64,000 nt of DNA from Pterobdella sp. o SKG-2022 (GCA_964035795.1 OZ038325.1:3746277-3810276); one strand, 5' to 3'; shown: positions 23,276 through 35,522, counted from the stretch's first letter. The notes: generated from the letters alone by a model not told the origin. Numbers and translations are program-made.

Positions 23276-23559
23276 TTAAACTACACCATACAAAATATCA
23301 CTGAAAATTCAAAAAAAATTTTCATACTTCTATGAAGATTTTCATCTTTGAAAAAGACATTGTAAGTTATTTTCTTTTTGGTCTCATTAAAAATCTGAAA
23401 AAATAATAATGACAATACATTTATAATAAACGAAGCTTTTTAACGGTCGATTATGAAAACTTTAAAACAAAAGTGAAAAATGAATTAAAAATATTTATTT
23501 TGATAGTATTCAAAAAAAGTATTACGCTAAATAATAATCGCTTTTATCTAATCTTAGCT

Positions 23560-23790
23560 ATCTTTTTTTGGCTGTGATAATGATGAAGGGACGAGTGGTG
23601 TTTGAATTTTACTAGCTAAAATGTTGTGGAAAAAATGTTTGAGTTGATATAATCACCGATAGAATCATTCTGATAGAAATGGTCACTGGAACAAATGTAT
23701 TTGTTTTTGTGAGTATTTATGCACCTCAGTTTACTTTTAGCATCCGCCGAAAGCGATTGTTTTATAAACTTTAAACGATTATTTCTGTTT
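23560..23790 (+). mobile_element. RTE family D endonuclease scrap
   Basis: Broken frames read 'FGCDNDEGTSGV', 'ILLAKMLWKKC', 'TDRIILIEMV' and 'FVFVSIYAPQ', aligned by eye to 5900-6080 (minus). Only the middle of the endonuclease remains. Confidence 0.6.
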
Positions 23791-23924
23791 CTTTGGCTGA
23801 AATCACGCGTTGTTTTTTTTCATTTTATATTTATAAAATGAATTGAAACTATTGAGTTTTTTTTTGGTAGATTTATCATCACTTAAGCAAGCAATTATTG
23901 CTGAAAACAAGAAAAAACTTCATG

Positions 23925-24335
23925 ATGCCAAGTCAGGAAAAGGAAATAGGGTAGCTCTGCAAAACACGCATAAAGGAAAGCTGCAATTAGCTAAATGGAA
24001 TAAAAGAAGCTTAAAAAACCCAGAATTCCTAAAATGTGTAAAAAATGAGATGAGAAAGAATAATATCAGCCTGAAGGACCTCACAGAGGTAAGGTGGAAA
24101 GGACGTGGTGATATTGAAGATGATGGGTTTATTCAGGAGGTGTAGAGATTCAGCGATGAGTAAATGTGTAAGGAGGCTACCAAAGCAGTAAAAGAAGTGG
24201 AGTCTATAAGTAAAAGAATGATGGTGAGGTTGAGAGCAAATCTAGTAGACCTAAATGTAGTGGTAGTTTATATGCCAACTTCAGCTCATGTTGATGAAAA
24301 GATGTAAAAAAGCTATGAACAGTTTCAAGAAAAGC
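23925..24335 (+). mobile_element. APE endonuclease fragment of another LINE
   Basis: Reads 'LAKWNKRSLKNPEFLKCVKN', 'NNISLKDLTEVRWKGRGDIE', 'DDGF', then after stops 'ATKAVKEVESISKRMM' and 'VDLNVVVVYMPTSAH'. This is the craniofacial-development-protein-2-like endonuclease type of RTE elements. It ends where the family A LINE begins, ~24335. Confidence 0.6.
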
Positions 24336-27300
24336 AGGCCTACACGTGGTCGAGATGTGTCTTCAAGGAGGACCAAATCTGCCTCAACACCTCCCGTCCT
24401 CTTTCTCTCTTAACAAGAAGAGAACCTCAAATCAGGCCATCTTTTTTGTGGCCTGGCCCCACCAAGACCCGGACTGGTGGAAAAAGGCTCAGCTGCTTAT
24501 CGCAGAAGAAGTGGAAAGCAACCCGGGACTCATGTGGTACTGTGATGTATGTACACACAAAATCACCCCATATCAAACCTCCATCCAATGCAACCATACT
24601 GCTCCTCACTGGATTCACCTCAAATGCTCACACCAAACTCAAATCCTACTCACCCTCATTCGTATGTCACACACATCAAATCCCCTCTTTTAAAACTCCT
24701 TCTCACACACACAATCAAACACAAAAAACCCCCCATACACATCAACAAACTAAACCAACCAACCAAGACCAACCAACTCCTCCACACACATTCCCCATAA
24801 CAACAAACAACATCAACATAATACAGCTCAACATCAACTCAATCACCAGAAAAACAACTGAACTCACCCATTTAATACACAAAAAAATACACATCATCAC
24901 ACTACAAGAATCGAACCTCAACTACAAACACAAAACCTCACACATCCCTAACTTTTCAGCCATTAGACTAGACAGACCCTCATTTCAAAAAGGTGGTCTG
25001 CTAACCTACATCAACAACAACATAACCTACTCACAAATATCTCCTCCCACAAACCTGATCATCAACAAAATCGAACTTCTCACCATAAAAATTCAAACCA
25101 CATCATTTTCAACCAAAACACTTCCACCCGACTACCATTCAACCCAAATCAACAACCCACCTCCCTCGACGTCACAACAGCAGACACCACAATATCAGCC
25201 AACCTCACTTGGCAAACACTTAAAGCCCTGAACTCCAACTATCTCCCCATTCTTATCACATTCAAAAACAAATATGAAATACGCACAACTAAACCCCTCA
25301 GAACTCTTACCTACTACAGGAAAGCCAACTGGCTCCAATACACCAAGAACATAGACACACACTCAAACACCTCTATTCACGAAGACCCCCACACAGCTAA
25401 CCACCTCATTACATCCCCTATACTCGCATCAGACCGCAAAAACATTCCCAAAGGAACAATAAAATCCACCCATACCCCACTCCTCACACACATCTAAACG
25501 AAACCACATCAGAGCCCTTAATAACAAAGATCCCTCACTACCCACACTTAACCAACACATCACCCACCTCATCCAACAACACAAAAAACAAAAATGGAAG
25601 AGCATCTGAAAGCCGACTGGGATCACAAAAAAACATCCCACATCCTATGGTCTACAGTAAAAGCCCTCAACCCTAAAAAACCCACCACTAACCAACACAA
25701 CCCTCAACCACAACAACAAAACACTCCATCAACCCCACTTAGAGAATAATAAACAAAATCACCAAATTACTCACATCAACCCCAATAATAATCACAGAAA
25801 CAGAAACTACTCATGCAATATAACAATCCAAAAATAACATTTCTACAGGATCTGACAATATAAACATCAAACACCTAAAACCCACAGCCAGCAAACACTT
25901 GACGAATCTTTTCAACATCACAATCAACACAAACACCATACTCCAAATATGGAAAACCTCCAAAATCATTCCCATCGTCAAACCCAACAAATACTGATAC
26001 TGACGCCTTACTTTCTCCCATAGCGAAAACATTAGAAAAAATCATCCTCCCACACATCACCACTAATATAATCCACCCAACACATCAACACGGCTTCAGA
26101 ACTGCACACTCCACCAATACAGCTTTACACCAAATTAATAACACTACTCACAGATTTCAATAAAAAAACTTTCATAGAACAATCTTCAGCGCTTTGACAT
26201 GACCAAAGTATTCGACACGGTCAACATCCACCAACTCATCCACAAAATACACAACACCCACATTCCTACAACTATAGTTAAATTCTTAGCCAACTACCTA
26301 GAAGGCCGCTGACAATACACCTCATACAACAATCAAACATCCAAACACACAAACATTAAAGCGAGAGTTCCCCAAGAAGGCGTCCTAACCACATTATTCA
26401 ACATATACCTCTCAGACACTTCCCAAAATCAACTCACTCAACCTTATCACCTACGCGGACGACATCACCATAACATCATCCCACTCCAACACCAACACAG
26501 CCATCCAGGAGCTCCTTCCATATCTTAACGAGATAAACACATGGGCTCACAATAACAACCTACAAATCAACCCTACCAAAACCACATCAACACTCATGAC
26601 CACCGACCCTTCAGAATATAACAAACCAGTGAACATCCACATCAACAACACTCCCATCCCCACCACCTCCAACCTTACCATCCTTGGCTTAACTTTTGAC
26701 CCCAAACTAAAATTCTTCACCCACACAGACAACACCATCACAAAAGCAAAAAAAAAAACACTGGGGAAAAAGCAAGGAAACACCACATACAAAACATTAC
26801 TCCTTCCAATCATTAAATACGACAACACCATCTGGTCACCCATCATCTCATCCACCTCCCTCAACAAGCTCCAGAAAATCCAAAATGTAGCCCTGAGAAC
26901 AATCACTGGCTGCACCCTAGACACCAACACCCAACACCTTCACTCAGAGACAAAAATTCTCCCACTCCAAAATCACCTCAAATTTCACGTATCACAACTC
27001 ATACAAAAAGCCTCTCACTCCACTCATCCCCTACACCCACTCACTACACAAGAAGCCCACCCCAGGTACAAAAAACAATCCACATTCAACTACACCCTAA
27101 ACATACCCTCCTTCTCCACCCAGAACACCTCTCACACACAAATAAAATACAACATGAAAACAATACACACAAAAATAGTTCATGACTACATATATCCACT
27201 CACAACAAAATCCTCAGCAAGCAACCCCCACCCATTCATGCATTTGAAGCCACCCTAGACCACCACACTCGCCGCACTCTCGCCCAACTCAGATCAAACA

Positions 27301-27550
27301 AATCACCTTTCATCCTCTCACACTTCAACAAAATCTCACCTTCATCTCATCCCTCATCTTTATTCCCACGTTGTCATACACACCCTTACGGCACTTTTCA
27401 CCTCTTCAACTGCCCAAAAATAAGTACCACACTGGGTCCCGAGAGTCTGTGGACCGACCCTGTGAGAGCGGCTGAGCGCCTCGACCACTGGACGGTCTTG
27501 ATGGGGACATGAGAAGCTCTTAACCAGGAATAGGGTGCTCGGGGTAAAAA
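24336..27550 (+). mobile_element. Jockey-like LINE (family A), longest copy, with 2A-like motif
   Basis: Order: 5' region; short ORF with a 2A-like motif at 24508-24531 and a PHD-like finger (C-x2-C...C-x3-H...H-x3-C); APE endonuclease start at ~24815 ('NIIQLNINSI', 'ITLQESNL', 'GGLLTYINN'); linker; RT from ~26080 with 'FRTAHSTNTAL', 'GVLTTLFNIYLSD' and palm 'TYADDITIT' (26450-26475); then the tail '..RTLAQLRSNKSPFIL' and poly(A) at ~27545. Stops near 25745, 26000, 26160 and 26310 plus shifts and a deletion near 26760 make it dead. The sequence is markedly C-rich on this strand (CAC/AAC codons). Confidence 0.8.
24508..24531 (+). other. 2A-like ribosome-skipping motif, altered last residue
   Basis: Encodes E-V-E-S-N-P-G-L in the frame of the family A leader ORF. 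Canonical 2A ends D-x-E-x-N-P-G|P. Here the final Pro is Leu, which should abolish skipping, and the D is E. The equivalent site at 49166-49192 keeps N-P-G-P. 2A-like sequences in LINEs of multicellular animals are known. Confidence 0.55.
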
Positions 27551-27699
27551 AAAACTTATGATCAAATAGAAAACAAGATGGTAGGTTATAATTATTATTT
27601 TAAATATTAATATTTTGACATTTTTAACTGAATTGTGTAGTTTTTAAGTTTAAAAATCGACTATTCGAGCCACCATTATAACTTCAAAAGGCCACCTCC

Positions 27700-27950
27700 G
27701 ATTGGCGTCAAAAGAAAAAAAAAAGGTTGGGTAGAAAGAAGGCAATGAGAAGGTTGGGTAGGAAGAAGGCAGAGGAATGTGATGGCATACCTGCAGAATT
27801 CTTACACGTTTTAATTGGTGAAACATTGAACCAATTTGAAAAGCTGTGTAAGAAAATTAATGAATAGGGAGTATGGCCGCCAGATTTAAAAAAATGTATT
27901 AGTAGCTCGAAAAAGAACGGGGTAATGATCGAAGCGGACATAGAGATTAA
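27700..27950 (+). mobile_element. RTE reverse transcriptase scrap
   Basis: Reads 'RRLGRKKAEECDGIPAEFLH', 'GETLNQFEKLCKKINE' and 'GVWPPDLKKC', i.e. the G-K-A-x-G-x-D-G-I-P-x-E-x-L region before the first RT motif. An A-rich tandem-like duplication of 'aggttgggtagaaagaagg' lies at 27722-27770. Confidence 0.5.
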
Positions 27951-28127
27951 GTTGTTTTAATAAAATTTGATATCGTTTAGAAAATTATTTTTCTTTGAAG
28001 TACTTTTTTGAACAATTAATTATTTGTAATAATAGCATTGAAATTTAAATAACTTCTATTTTTTATGAATAATTAACTAATTCTTAATTATAGTCTTTTA
28101 ATTACTATATAACCATAGTTACGATTT

Positions 28128-28225
28128 AATTTTTTTCGCTAACGTTTTATGATAAAGCTAAACTTATCGAAAACTATAGCTTCAGATTCTCAATAAATGT
28201 ATTAAAATTCCTCTTATTTGATGCT
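28128..28225. repeat. M1 element, partial
   Basis: 'cgctaacgttttatgataa' + 'agctaaacttatcg' + 'aaaactatagcttcag', same as the right half of 60375-60500. Left half absent. Confidence 0.55.
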
Positions 28226-28227
28226 TT

Positions 28228-30430
28228 TTGTTACAAAACAATAATAATAACAATATCATTAATAATCCCAACTCGAAGATTTTCACTAAAAGCAAGACCA
28301 TTAATTTATGCAAAATATGCCAACGGATCAACAAGAGACAACTTGGCCGCTCCTGTAGTAACTGTAGCCACTACTACCATTTCTTCTGTGTTATCTCTAA
28401 ACTAACAACTTCCCCTCAACGCTGATCCCGTTACTACACCCGTTTTTGATTTTTTACAGAGGTCTGTTGAAATTCCTGCTAAAATTTCTGGAGCCGCCCG
28501 TAGCACGGATCTTAATGCTCATTCTTCTTGCATTTTGGAAGCGTTAAAAAGAAATGATAATGTCTCTTGGTCGCGTTTGTTTTGTTTTGCACCTGTGTCT
28601 CTTCGAATCTCGCTGTCTGAGAACGAGGAAAAGCTATCTTTGGTTGAACAAATAAAAAATCTATTTCGTTGTTCAAATTGCAGTCATTTTCATTTAATAT
28701 TCCCGTTGTCGACCCCTATAGCTCGATGGTTAAAAATCTAAAAGTTACCGGGTTCGATCCCGCGTGGGCTGACAATTAACACCTGTTCCACAGTGTGTTT
28801 TTGCTACATTAATTTGTAGCAAGCGCTTTGTTCTATAAGGAAAAGCGCGTTATAAATACCGCATTACATTACATTGTCAATCCTTCTAGTTCGTCCAGAA
28901 ACAATCATAACAGTAACTCTAAACCTCGAAAAGCCTTAAATTTTAAATTGGCTCAAGGCGATGTTTTCGCAGCGGTTAGATTTATTGCATCCGACGACAC
29001 TCTTCTGGAACGATGACCCGAAGTTTAAGAAGTTATAAGAAGTAAGCACCCTCATGCACCACTTAATTTGGAAACCATAGCTAGCTTCAATTTTAAGCCT
29101 TCTATTCTTTTTACATTCAAAGACATCAAAAATACTCTCCGCTTTCCGTCCAAGCAGTAGTGGAGGCATTGATGGTTTACGCCCTAGTCACCTGATTGAT
29201 CTCACTTCTTTTGCCACACGCGAATCTGGCGTTAGATTGTTGTCGGCTGTTATTTCACTTTGTAACTTCATCGTTTCGGGAAATATTTCTAGTTACGAGC
29301 GCAACTTTTTTTTGCAGCCAATTCAATTGCACTGCGCAAGAAAGATGGAGGCATCAGACCTATAGCAGTTGGAAACGTATTTCGCAGACTTGCATCAAAA
29401 GCCGCCTGTCGTTCAATCATCCAGTCTATAAAAAATCATTTTCCCCTCAGTTCAACTGGGTGTTGGTGTGCCAGAAGGTTGCAAAGCTGCGGCCCACGCT
29501 GTCCGTTCCCGGTTTCTGAATAATGACATTTCTCCGTGTGCTAACGGGATAAATGGGATGATTCTCTTTCTTGTCAAACTTGACACAAAAAACGCGTTTA
29601 ACACTATTAAGCGTGACTATTTTTTAAAAGCCTGTTTTCTGAAAGCCGCTTCACTTTATCAGCTTGCGCACCATGCATTCGCTACACCGAGCGACCTTCT
29701 TTTTCGTTCATAAATGATTCAATCCTAAACAGGCATTCAACAAGGTGACCCTCTTAAGCCTTCACTTTTTGCCTTTGGCGTAAACGAAATTGCCAGAAAC
29801 ATGTATACTCTTTTGAACATATGTTATCTTGATGATGCCAATCTGGGGGGCTCTTTCGACTGTGTCCAGAAAAATCTTGACTTCGTTATTCCTGCCTTGT
29901 CGTGTATTGGTCTTTTCATCAACCCTAATAAATTGGAGATCATCAACATAAGTTGTAGTCGTGAGTTCGAATTGGCAGTAAGTTGCATCATTGGCGTGTT
30001 ACCCAGTGTTCTTGTCACCCACCCTGCCAATTTACAGATTTAGGTTCGCTGATACTTGCATCCGGTATTAAGGATACTCTTTCCAAAAAGCGGACTATTC
30101 TTTCACAAATGTTTTCACGTCTATTGATCATCGATTCTCATCCGGCTTTCTTTCTATTACGTAATTGTTTTCCCATATCTCAACTTTTTTACATATTACG
30201 TTCTGCGCCATGTTATGAGTCATCCGATGAATTGAGCAAAATTGACGGCGTATTTCGTAAGTGTGCCGTTGACATATTGACATTTGTGCCCAGTGATCTC
30301 ATATGGGATTATCGTGTACCTCGCTCATTTTTTATCGAAATAAGATTCTATTTTTTTCGTTTCTTCTTGAAGTTGCTTTTAAGGGAAACAAGTCTATGCA
30401 TGAATTACTGCCAATAAAATTTTCGGCACA
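28228..30430 (+). mobile_element. LINE with N-terminal PHD/RING-like finger and R-P-I-A-V-G reverse transcriptase
   Basis: A finger at 28306-28380 ('CKICQRINK..CSNCSHYYHFFC') is followed by linker sequence interrupted by a SINE, then an RT at ~29330-29990: 'KKDGGIRPIAVGNVFRRLAS', 'GVPEGCKAAAHAVRS', 'VKLDTKNAFNTIKRD', 'TGIQQGDPLKPSLFAFGVN', 'ICYLDDANLGG'. C-terminal remnants run to ~30400. R-P-I-A-V-G-x-x-x-R-R-L with Y-L-D-D marks an RT group different from the RTE/Jockey elements here; I cannot place the clade. Several stops and frameshifts. Confidence 0.7.
28713..28873 (+). repeat. tRNA-derived SINE nested in LINE
   Basis: tRNA-like head (A box 'tagctcgatggttaaaaat', B box 'gggttcgatcccg'), body with 'cacagtgtgtttttgctac' and 'gtagcaagcgctttgttc', and tail 'cgcattacattaca'. 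Flanked by ttgtcga (28706-28712) and ttgtcaa (28874-28880), a likely 7-bp target duplication. It splits the LINE frame before 'NPSSSSRNNHNSNSKPRKAL'. Confidence 0.8.
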
Positions 30431-30613
30431 AACGGGTTAATAAAAATTTTCGTTTCTTCTTGAAGTAAAATATATAATAAAATACACAAAATTTTAACTT
30501 ATCGAGCACTGTATCTTAATCTTGAAAAAACAATCAAAGATATGAATTAAAGATTCAGAAACAACCATAATTTCTTCTAATAAAATGATCTCTATGAAAA
30601 AACACACTAAAAC

Positions 30614-30769
30614 CTGAAACTCTTCATCTACAATTTCTCCTTTGAGAACATTTCCAAAATCCATATAACATGAAGTAATGCTCGTCTTCACACTCTCACA
30701 CACGCCCCTACCTGTTAAAATTACTCCCACTTTGCTCAGGTTTCCCGTTATGCTCAAACTCTCGAGGTA
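30614..30769 (-). CDS. CFAP74: CFAP74-like exon: end of one ASH domain, start of the next
   Basis: 156 nt, 52 residues, phase 0/0. Reads '..VGVILTGRGVCESV', then 'SCYMDFGNVLKGEIVDEEFQ', the typical end strand (L-x-G-x-G-V) followed by a new M-D-F-G-N-V opening. Acceptor 'ttttaatcactag', donor CAG|GTTTTA. Confidence 0.75.
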
Positions 30770-31135
30770 CTAGTGATTAAAATTAGTTTTTGTTCACTGT
30801 TCATGATTTCAGCATTTATTATGAAATGATGAAAAAAAAAAGTTTTAATGATTAATTTGTGTTTTATTTTGTATTTATTGACTTCATTTTTAATAATCTA
30901 TTCAACATTTTATTTCATTTCAACTTTATCAAAAATAATTGATAACCTGCAAAGGTTCTTTCGGTTGGAAAGCTATGATTATCTTTTTTTGATGAAAAGG
31001 CTCTAAGCATTGTAGGCAATTTACAATAGTGAAGACGCCAATGTGGTTCAAATGTGAAAAAGATAACTAATGAAAAAGTTAAATGCAATAATTAATATTG
31101 TACGTCTACTGAAAAACCAAAAATTCACAATCCAC

Positions 31136-31242
31136 CTTGACTTGATATTCAGACACGTTGAAGATAGAGAATGTCTTAATTACACGCTCACACAGGGCCA
31201 CTTCGCCAAAGTTTATTTCATTCAAAGGTGAAATTTCTATAT
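31136..31242 (-). CDS. CFAP74: CFAP74-like exon: ASH domain core
   Basis: 107 nt: 'IEISPLNEINFGEVALCERV' then 'IKTFSIFNVSEYQVK'. This is the clearest ASH signature in the window (I-x-P-x-x-I-x-F-G-x-V, then F-x-I-x-N-x-S). Strong acceptor (tattttccatag) and donor AAG|GTGGAT. Phase 2 in, 0 out. Confidence 0.75.
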
Positions 31243-31372
31243 CTATGGAAAATAAAAAATTTTTAATAGACTAATCTTTTTTAGCTAAAGTAAATAATGC
31301 AAATTATTTAAACACAAAAGGTAATTTTATAAAGTAAAAAGCTTTTGTTAACATTTTGATTAACTAAACTAG

Positions 31373-31570
31373 CCTATTAACAAAAAGAAATTTGAATCAA
31401 ACACTTTTATTAGCTGAATAATAATACGAAGCTTTTCGTAAGTTGAAATCACATTATCAAATTACGCCTTTAAGTTTGATACTTGATAATGTAAGTTCAA
31501 CTAACAAAAAACGTCGTATTATTATTCAGTTTATAAAAGTGTTTGATTCAAATCGTCTCTTTTGTTAACA
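31373..31570. repeat. Long hairpin element M3
   Basis: Near-perfect inverted repeat: 'ttaacaaaaagaaatttgaa' + 'tcaaacactttta' at the left matches 'taaaagtgtttgattcaaa' + '..cttttgttaac' at the right. Internal arms carry 'ataatacgaagcttttcgt' and 'acgtcgtattattattcag'. No ORF. Lies between exon 31136-31242 and exon 31759-31829, in the intron. It shares 'cgaagctttt' with M2. Confidence 0.7.
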
Positions 31571-31758
31571 ACATCAAAAAATTAAAAAAAAATATATATG
31601 TAAAACGTATGTAGTTGCCACAAAATTTTGGTTTCAACACCGTATCAGGGTGCTATTCTATAAAAATCGATTGTGGGAAAATGATTAAGTGAAATAGAAA
31701 AAAATCAAAATAATTGACTTTTATCATCTTTCTGGAAAATAGTTCTAAGATAACCCAC

Positions 31759-31829
31759 TTTCAGGTAAGATGGCAATTTCAGGTGGTAAGGTGGTAGTTG
31801 TTACTTCTAAAACTTGAGTAAATTCAGAT
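31759..31829 (-). CDS. CFAP74: CFAP74-like exon: approach to second ASH domain
   Basis: 71 nt: SEFTQVLEVTTTTLPPEIAI, then 'LPE' with one base left over. Acceptor 'gatattgctattag', donor GTGGGT. Joining to the next exon makes an Asn codon and yields the ASH entry 'PENIEISPLNEINFG'. Confidence 0.65.
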
Positions 31830-31964
31830 CTAATAGCAATATCATATGTGGTTATTATGAGTTAGCTTTGGTAATGATTGAAACTTTGGATAATTTAGTT
31901 AATACTGAATATTCATGTTTTACAGAAAATATAACGATACAAGTCGACAAATAGAAGGCTTAAA

Positions 31965-33475
31965 AGTTTATATAGTTCTCTTTGACATCACTGTCACCGT
32001 ACCAGCTTGATAGGCTATGACAGATGAACCTCGGGTGTAAAGGATGGGACCAGGACTTTGCACACTGTCCTTCACCTAAAAACTCCATTGTGCTGGTTTG
32101 AAGGACCTGTCCACGTTCTTTACCAAAGCCTGTAGCAATGGGAAAAGAGCGAAAACGGCAGGTAAGGATGTCACTGGAAGCCGCAGTTCCAATCCTGCAT
32201 GCAGGCGGTTCAAGATATTGGTCGTCTGATGCTGACCCAGAAACGACAGCCTCACCTAGCAGCATCCCGAATGAGCAAGCAGCCTTGTTAAAGGACGCGC
32301 TGCTTGCTCCACGCAGAGAGGGATTTAGAAAAAGTGGCCTAACCAAAGCTCGTCTCTCATTCCCCCCCAGTTGGCTAACCACGGTCAACGAGCATCTTTT
32401 CACGCGGTCAAAAATCAGTAAACAAAGAAAAGTACTTATCCACCCATAAGGATGCCAAAAAAATGAAAATGGCATGCTAGAACAAGAGAACCATACTTGA
32501 CAAAAATGGCAGCAGCCGGCTTGCACGTTGCTCGGCCCTGATTGCACATGCTCAAATCCTCTATCGCATCGAAGCTGGAAAACCTACCATCTGGTCATTT
32601 CAACCGTATTATGTCAATGCGCTTACCTCTAGAAAACAAGAAGTGTGTGACGCTTTTTAGTGTGTACGCTTCGACCCTTCAAGCTGAGCCTGCTGTCAAA
32701 GGCAATTTTTATTCAGAACTCCGTAGCCTTTTCCGAAGCATCCCTACAGGCGATAAGATATTAATTTTTGGTGACTTAATGTTAGAGTGGAACAAGACGC
32801 AGCTGCGTTGGAAACTGCAACAAAAACCGGAGCTTACTGCTAGAATTCTGCTCAGAGCAACAACTTGTCATCACAAACTCCATCTTCCAACAAGAGGAGA
32901 GTTTAGAAACAACTTGGATGCATCCTAGGTCTAAACACTGGCATCTTATTGATTATGTTCTAGCGCGTCAACGAGATTTCAAGGATGTTCTGCACACTAG
33001 AGTGGTGCCCAGCGAAGAATGTCATACTGATCACCGCCTACTGCAATGCGAACTCAGAATGCCTTTCAAGCAAAGACCAAAGAATGGATGGCCACTTAAA
33101 AAAAAAGTTCAAACTCAGCAGACTACAGTCAGGCTTACAGGCCAAGTTTGGAAATAACAGCTTCCCAGAAGATTACTCTCACGAAACACTTTGGGACAAA
33201 CTGAAAACTACCATTTTCCAGACGTCTGAAAAAGTCCTTGGGCTTCCACTAAAAGGAATAAAGAAAGACTGGTTTGACGAATACAACGTAGAAATCCAGG
33301 AATTGCTAGAAAAGAAGAGATCAGCCCACCAGGTCTGCCTGGCACACTCGTCCTGTTCTGTGAAAAAAGCTGCTTTTCGTCAAATCCGCAATAACCTTTA
33401 ACCCAAGCTTCGAATTATGCAAAATGAATGGTGGACCAGACTTGCAGTAAAAACTCAGTATTGTGCTGACGCTGG
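31965..33475 (+). mobile_element. APE-type LINE (family C), copy 1: leader and endonuclease
   Basis: A leader ORF (32138-32449; 'RQVRMSLEAAVPILHAGGSR', 'NEQAALLKDALLAPRR') is followed by the endonuclease in shifted frames: 'SIASKLENLPSGHFNRIMSM', 'LFSVYASTLQAEPA', 'LIFGDLM' (N lost from GDFN), 'MHPRSKHWHLIDYVLARQRD', 'ECHTDHRLLQCEL', then a linker to 'FRQIRNNL' and 'MQNEWWTRLA'. It ends where an opposing RNase H LINE begins. The leader is shared with 42724-42978. Confidence 0.75.
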
Positions 33476-34545
33476 TTGTTGTTGTTCAGCAACGAGAAGG
33501 GTGACGGGTTGTTTCTATAAAAAAGAGGGTTGGAATACATCTGGTAGCTCTGGCGTGGAGGTCTATTTTTCCCAAGTTCGAGGACAGTCGTAGATGACAT
33601 GTTCCGCCGTTTCGTCTTTGAGGCCACACTTTCTGCATATCAGGTCAGCAGCTCAGTTAATCTTGGCCAGCCAGTATTTCAGATGCGGGTGATGACCGAT
33701 CGTAGACGACTTGGTGTGACCTGCTCACTCTTCTCCAAGTTCCTCCTGGCCATACGATTTATTTTCAATCCACCATTTCCGTAGATTCGTTGGGTTCATT
33801 CGTATAGGGCCGGACCTCTTCTCGTTCTTTGCCGGATTTCTGCTTTGGCTGTGTCATGACGGTGGACTCCATCGGGTTGATCCGCATCCACTCCGAGTCT
33901 TGCTTGGGTGTCTGCTAACTCATACCCGATGATGCCACAGTGACTGGGGCACCAGGTGAAGGTAACCTGGCAGCTCCGCGCCGGAAGCGTCAAAAGGATT
34001 TGAAGTATAACCCGTTCCTCGTTGTCTTGGCACGGGTTTGGTGGGCACGCAGACTGAACGTGGAGCAGAACAAAAAATCTGTCGCTAAGAATTCGGGTTT
34101 TATGGGCGTTGTTTGTGGTTTCGAGGATTTGTAGCGCTTTCAGCATCATAGCCTTGACCTCCGCACTGGAAGAAGGAGCACCATCTGCCGGTTAAAATGG
34201 TGAAAGAGCGGTGGACTTAAAAGTCTCTGTGATGACCAGTGGTGACGACGATTCTACCACCGCTTTTTGCGGTACCGCCCATTGCTGATCCATCTGTGTA
34301 GAGCACCAAAGTAAAAAAGTTCCATCCTTGCAATCGTTGCAGAGCCCAATTTTTGTCGTTTTCCACATTTCTTGACTTGCTTCCTGTCGTCTCAAAGATG
34401 TGTCCACCTGTCTCTATCCACGGAGAGAGAAGTTCTGGCTGTTGGGAGAGGGGGGTGTTTCCGAAGATCGAGCCTCACACCGCTCCGGCCTGGGTCTGCA
34501 GCTGGGCTTTTTCGTGCGTTGTGGTACGTCTTCATTGGAAACTGT
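33420..34545 (-). mobile_element. LINE C-terminal region with RNase H domain
   Basis: Minus strand: 'LVLYTDGSAMGGTAKSGG' (first RNase H strand, D-G-S), 'AMMLKALQILETTNNAHKTR' + 'ILSD' (E helix, D), 'VTFTWCPSHCGIIGYELADT' (H-x-G...E-x-A-D), then a CCHC-like 'CRKCGLKDETAEHVIYDC' in broken frames and a tail near 33420. Only some LINE clades carry RNase H after RT (the I group, for example). RT itself is absent; the segment is joined to RTE sequence at 34545. Confidence 0.65.
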
Positions 34546-35522
34546 CACGGGCCATGTTTCAACAGCATGTAACATAGCTCTTGAATAGACACGGCCTCTG
34601 GTCAATAATGATAAATGACGATTAGCAAGGAGTGGAAGAAGTTGGCAAAATTTAGCTCAGACACACTCACAACGTGTTCTTGAAACAAGCTCACATCCAC
34701 CACCTGAAGATAACATATCCACAAAATAGCAGAACTCTGAGACAACTTCCAGTTTTTCATCACCAATCATCCCTTCCTTTACTAATCTCCCATCAACAGG
34801 CCGTGCTGTACCAAGGCAACAAGCGCATCGGAAGTTAAGATCCGAAGTTAGAGGGCCTTTTATGCCGCTGCATTTCTTGCGTACCCATTGCCTGCAGCCT
34901 CCACACTGAATAGCATTTTTACACACACCTGCTTGGCATACACAGCAAGGATACTTCCCAGATTTTCTCAACATATCAAGGTTTGAACCAGAAACCATTA
35001 GCTTTGTCTTAGCCATATTCACCCTCAATCCCTTTTTCTCCATCTTTATGGACTGAGCACTTACCATTAAGTCGTCAGCATAAAAGATCTACTAAGGGCA
35101 ACCTGTACGAAACTCCATAGATAAAGCTTCCAGCACAATAACAAAAAGTAATGGACTAAGAACAGAACCTTGATGGACACCTACCCAAACATCAAACGAG
35201 TTACTATACTCATCACCAACTCTCATCCTATTTCTCACTTCCTTGTACATAGATTGTACAATTTTCGCAGGCCATGCAGCAATTTTCAATTTACGCATAC
35301 TCCACTAAATCACTTCTCGTGGCACTCTGTCAAAGGCTTTCTCCAGATCAATGAATGCTAAGTAGAGAAGCTTACCAGCAACAAGATGCTTTTCCTGTAA
35401 CTGACGGAGGATAAACATGGCATCAGTTGTACCCCGACCTTGCATAAAACCACATTGCATATCATTAATCACCACCCTTTGTCTGATAAAACCTTCCACT
35501 ACGCGCTCCAAAACCTTCATAA
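34545..35522 (-). mobile_element. RTE family D: reverse transcriptase with PHD-like finger
   Basis: Minus strand: 'MQCGFMQGRGTTDAMFILRQ', 'LYLAFIDLEKAFDRVPREVI', 'GVHQGSVLSPLLF', palm 'IFYADDLMV' (intact, but two stops just before it and ~20 residues lost after it), 'LRVNMAKTKLMVSGSNLD', finger 'CCVCQAGVCKNAIQCGGC', '..CLGTARPVDGRLVKE', 'FCYFVDMLSSGGGCEL'. The finger between palm and C-terminal core marks this RTE lineage. Confidence 0.8.

Noticed and set aside
28713..28790. tRNA gene
   Set aside because: A and B boxes are present, but no acceptor stem closes and the sequence runs into a SINE body and tail. The same applies to 45165, 39590, 62585 and 20555.
31740..31800. Plus-strand tandem splice signals (ttcaggtaag twice)
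   Set aside because: The minus strand holds a phase-consistent exon here (31759-31829), which explains the composition better.
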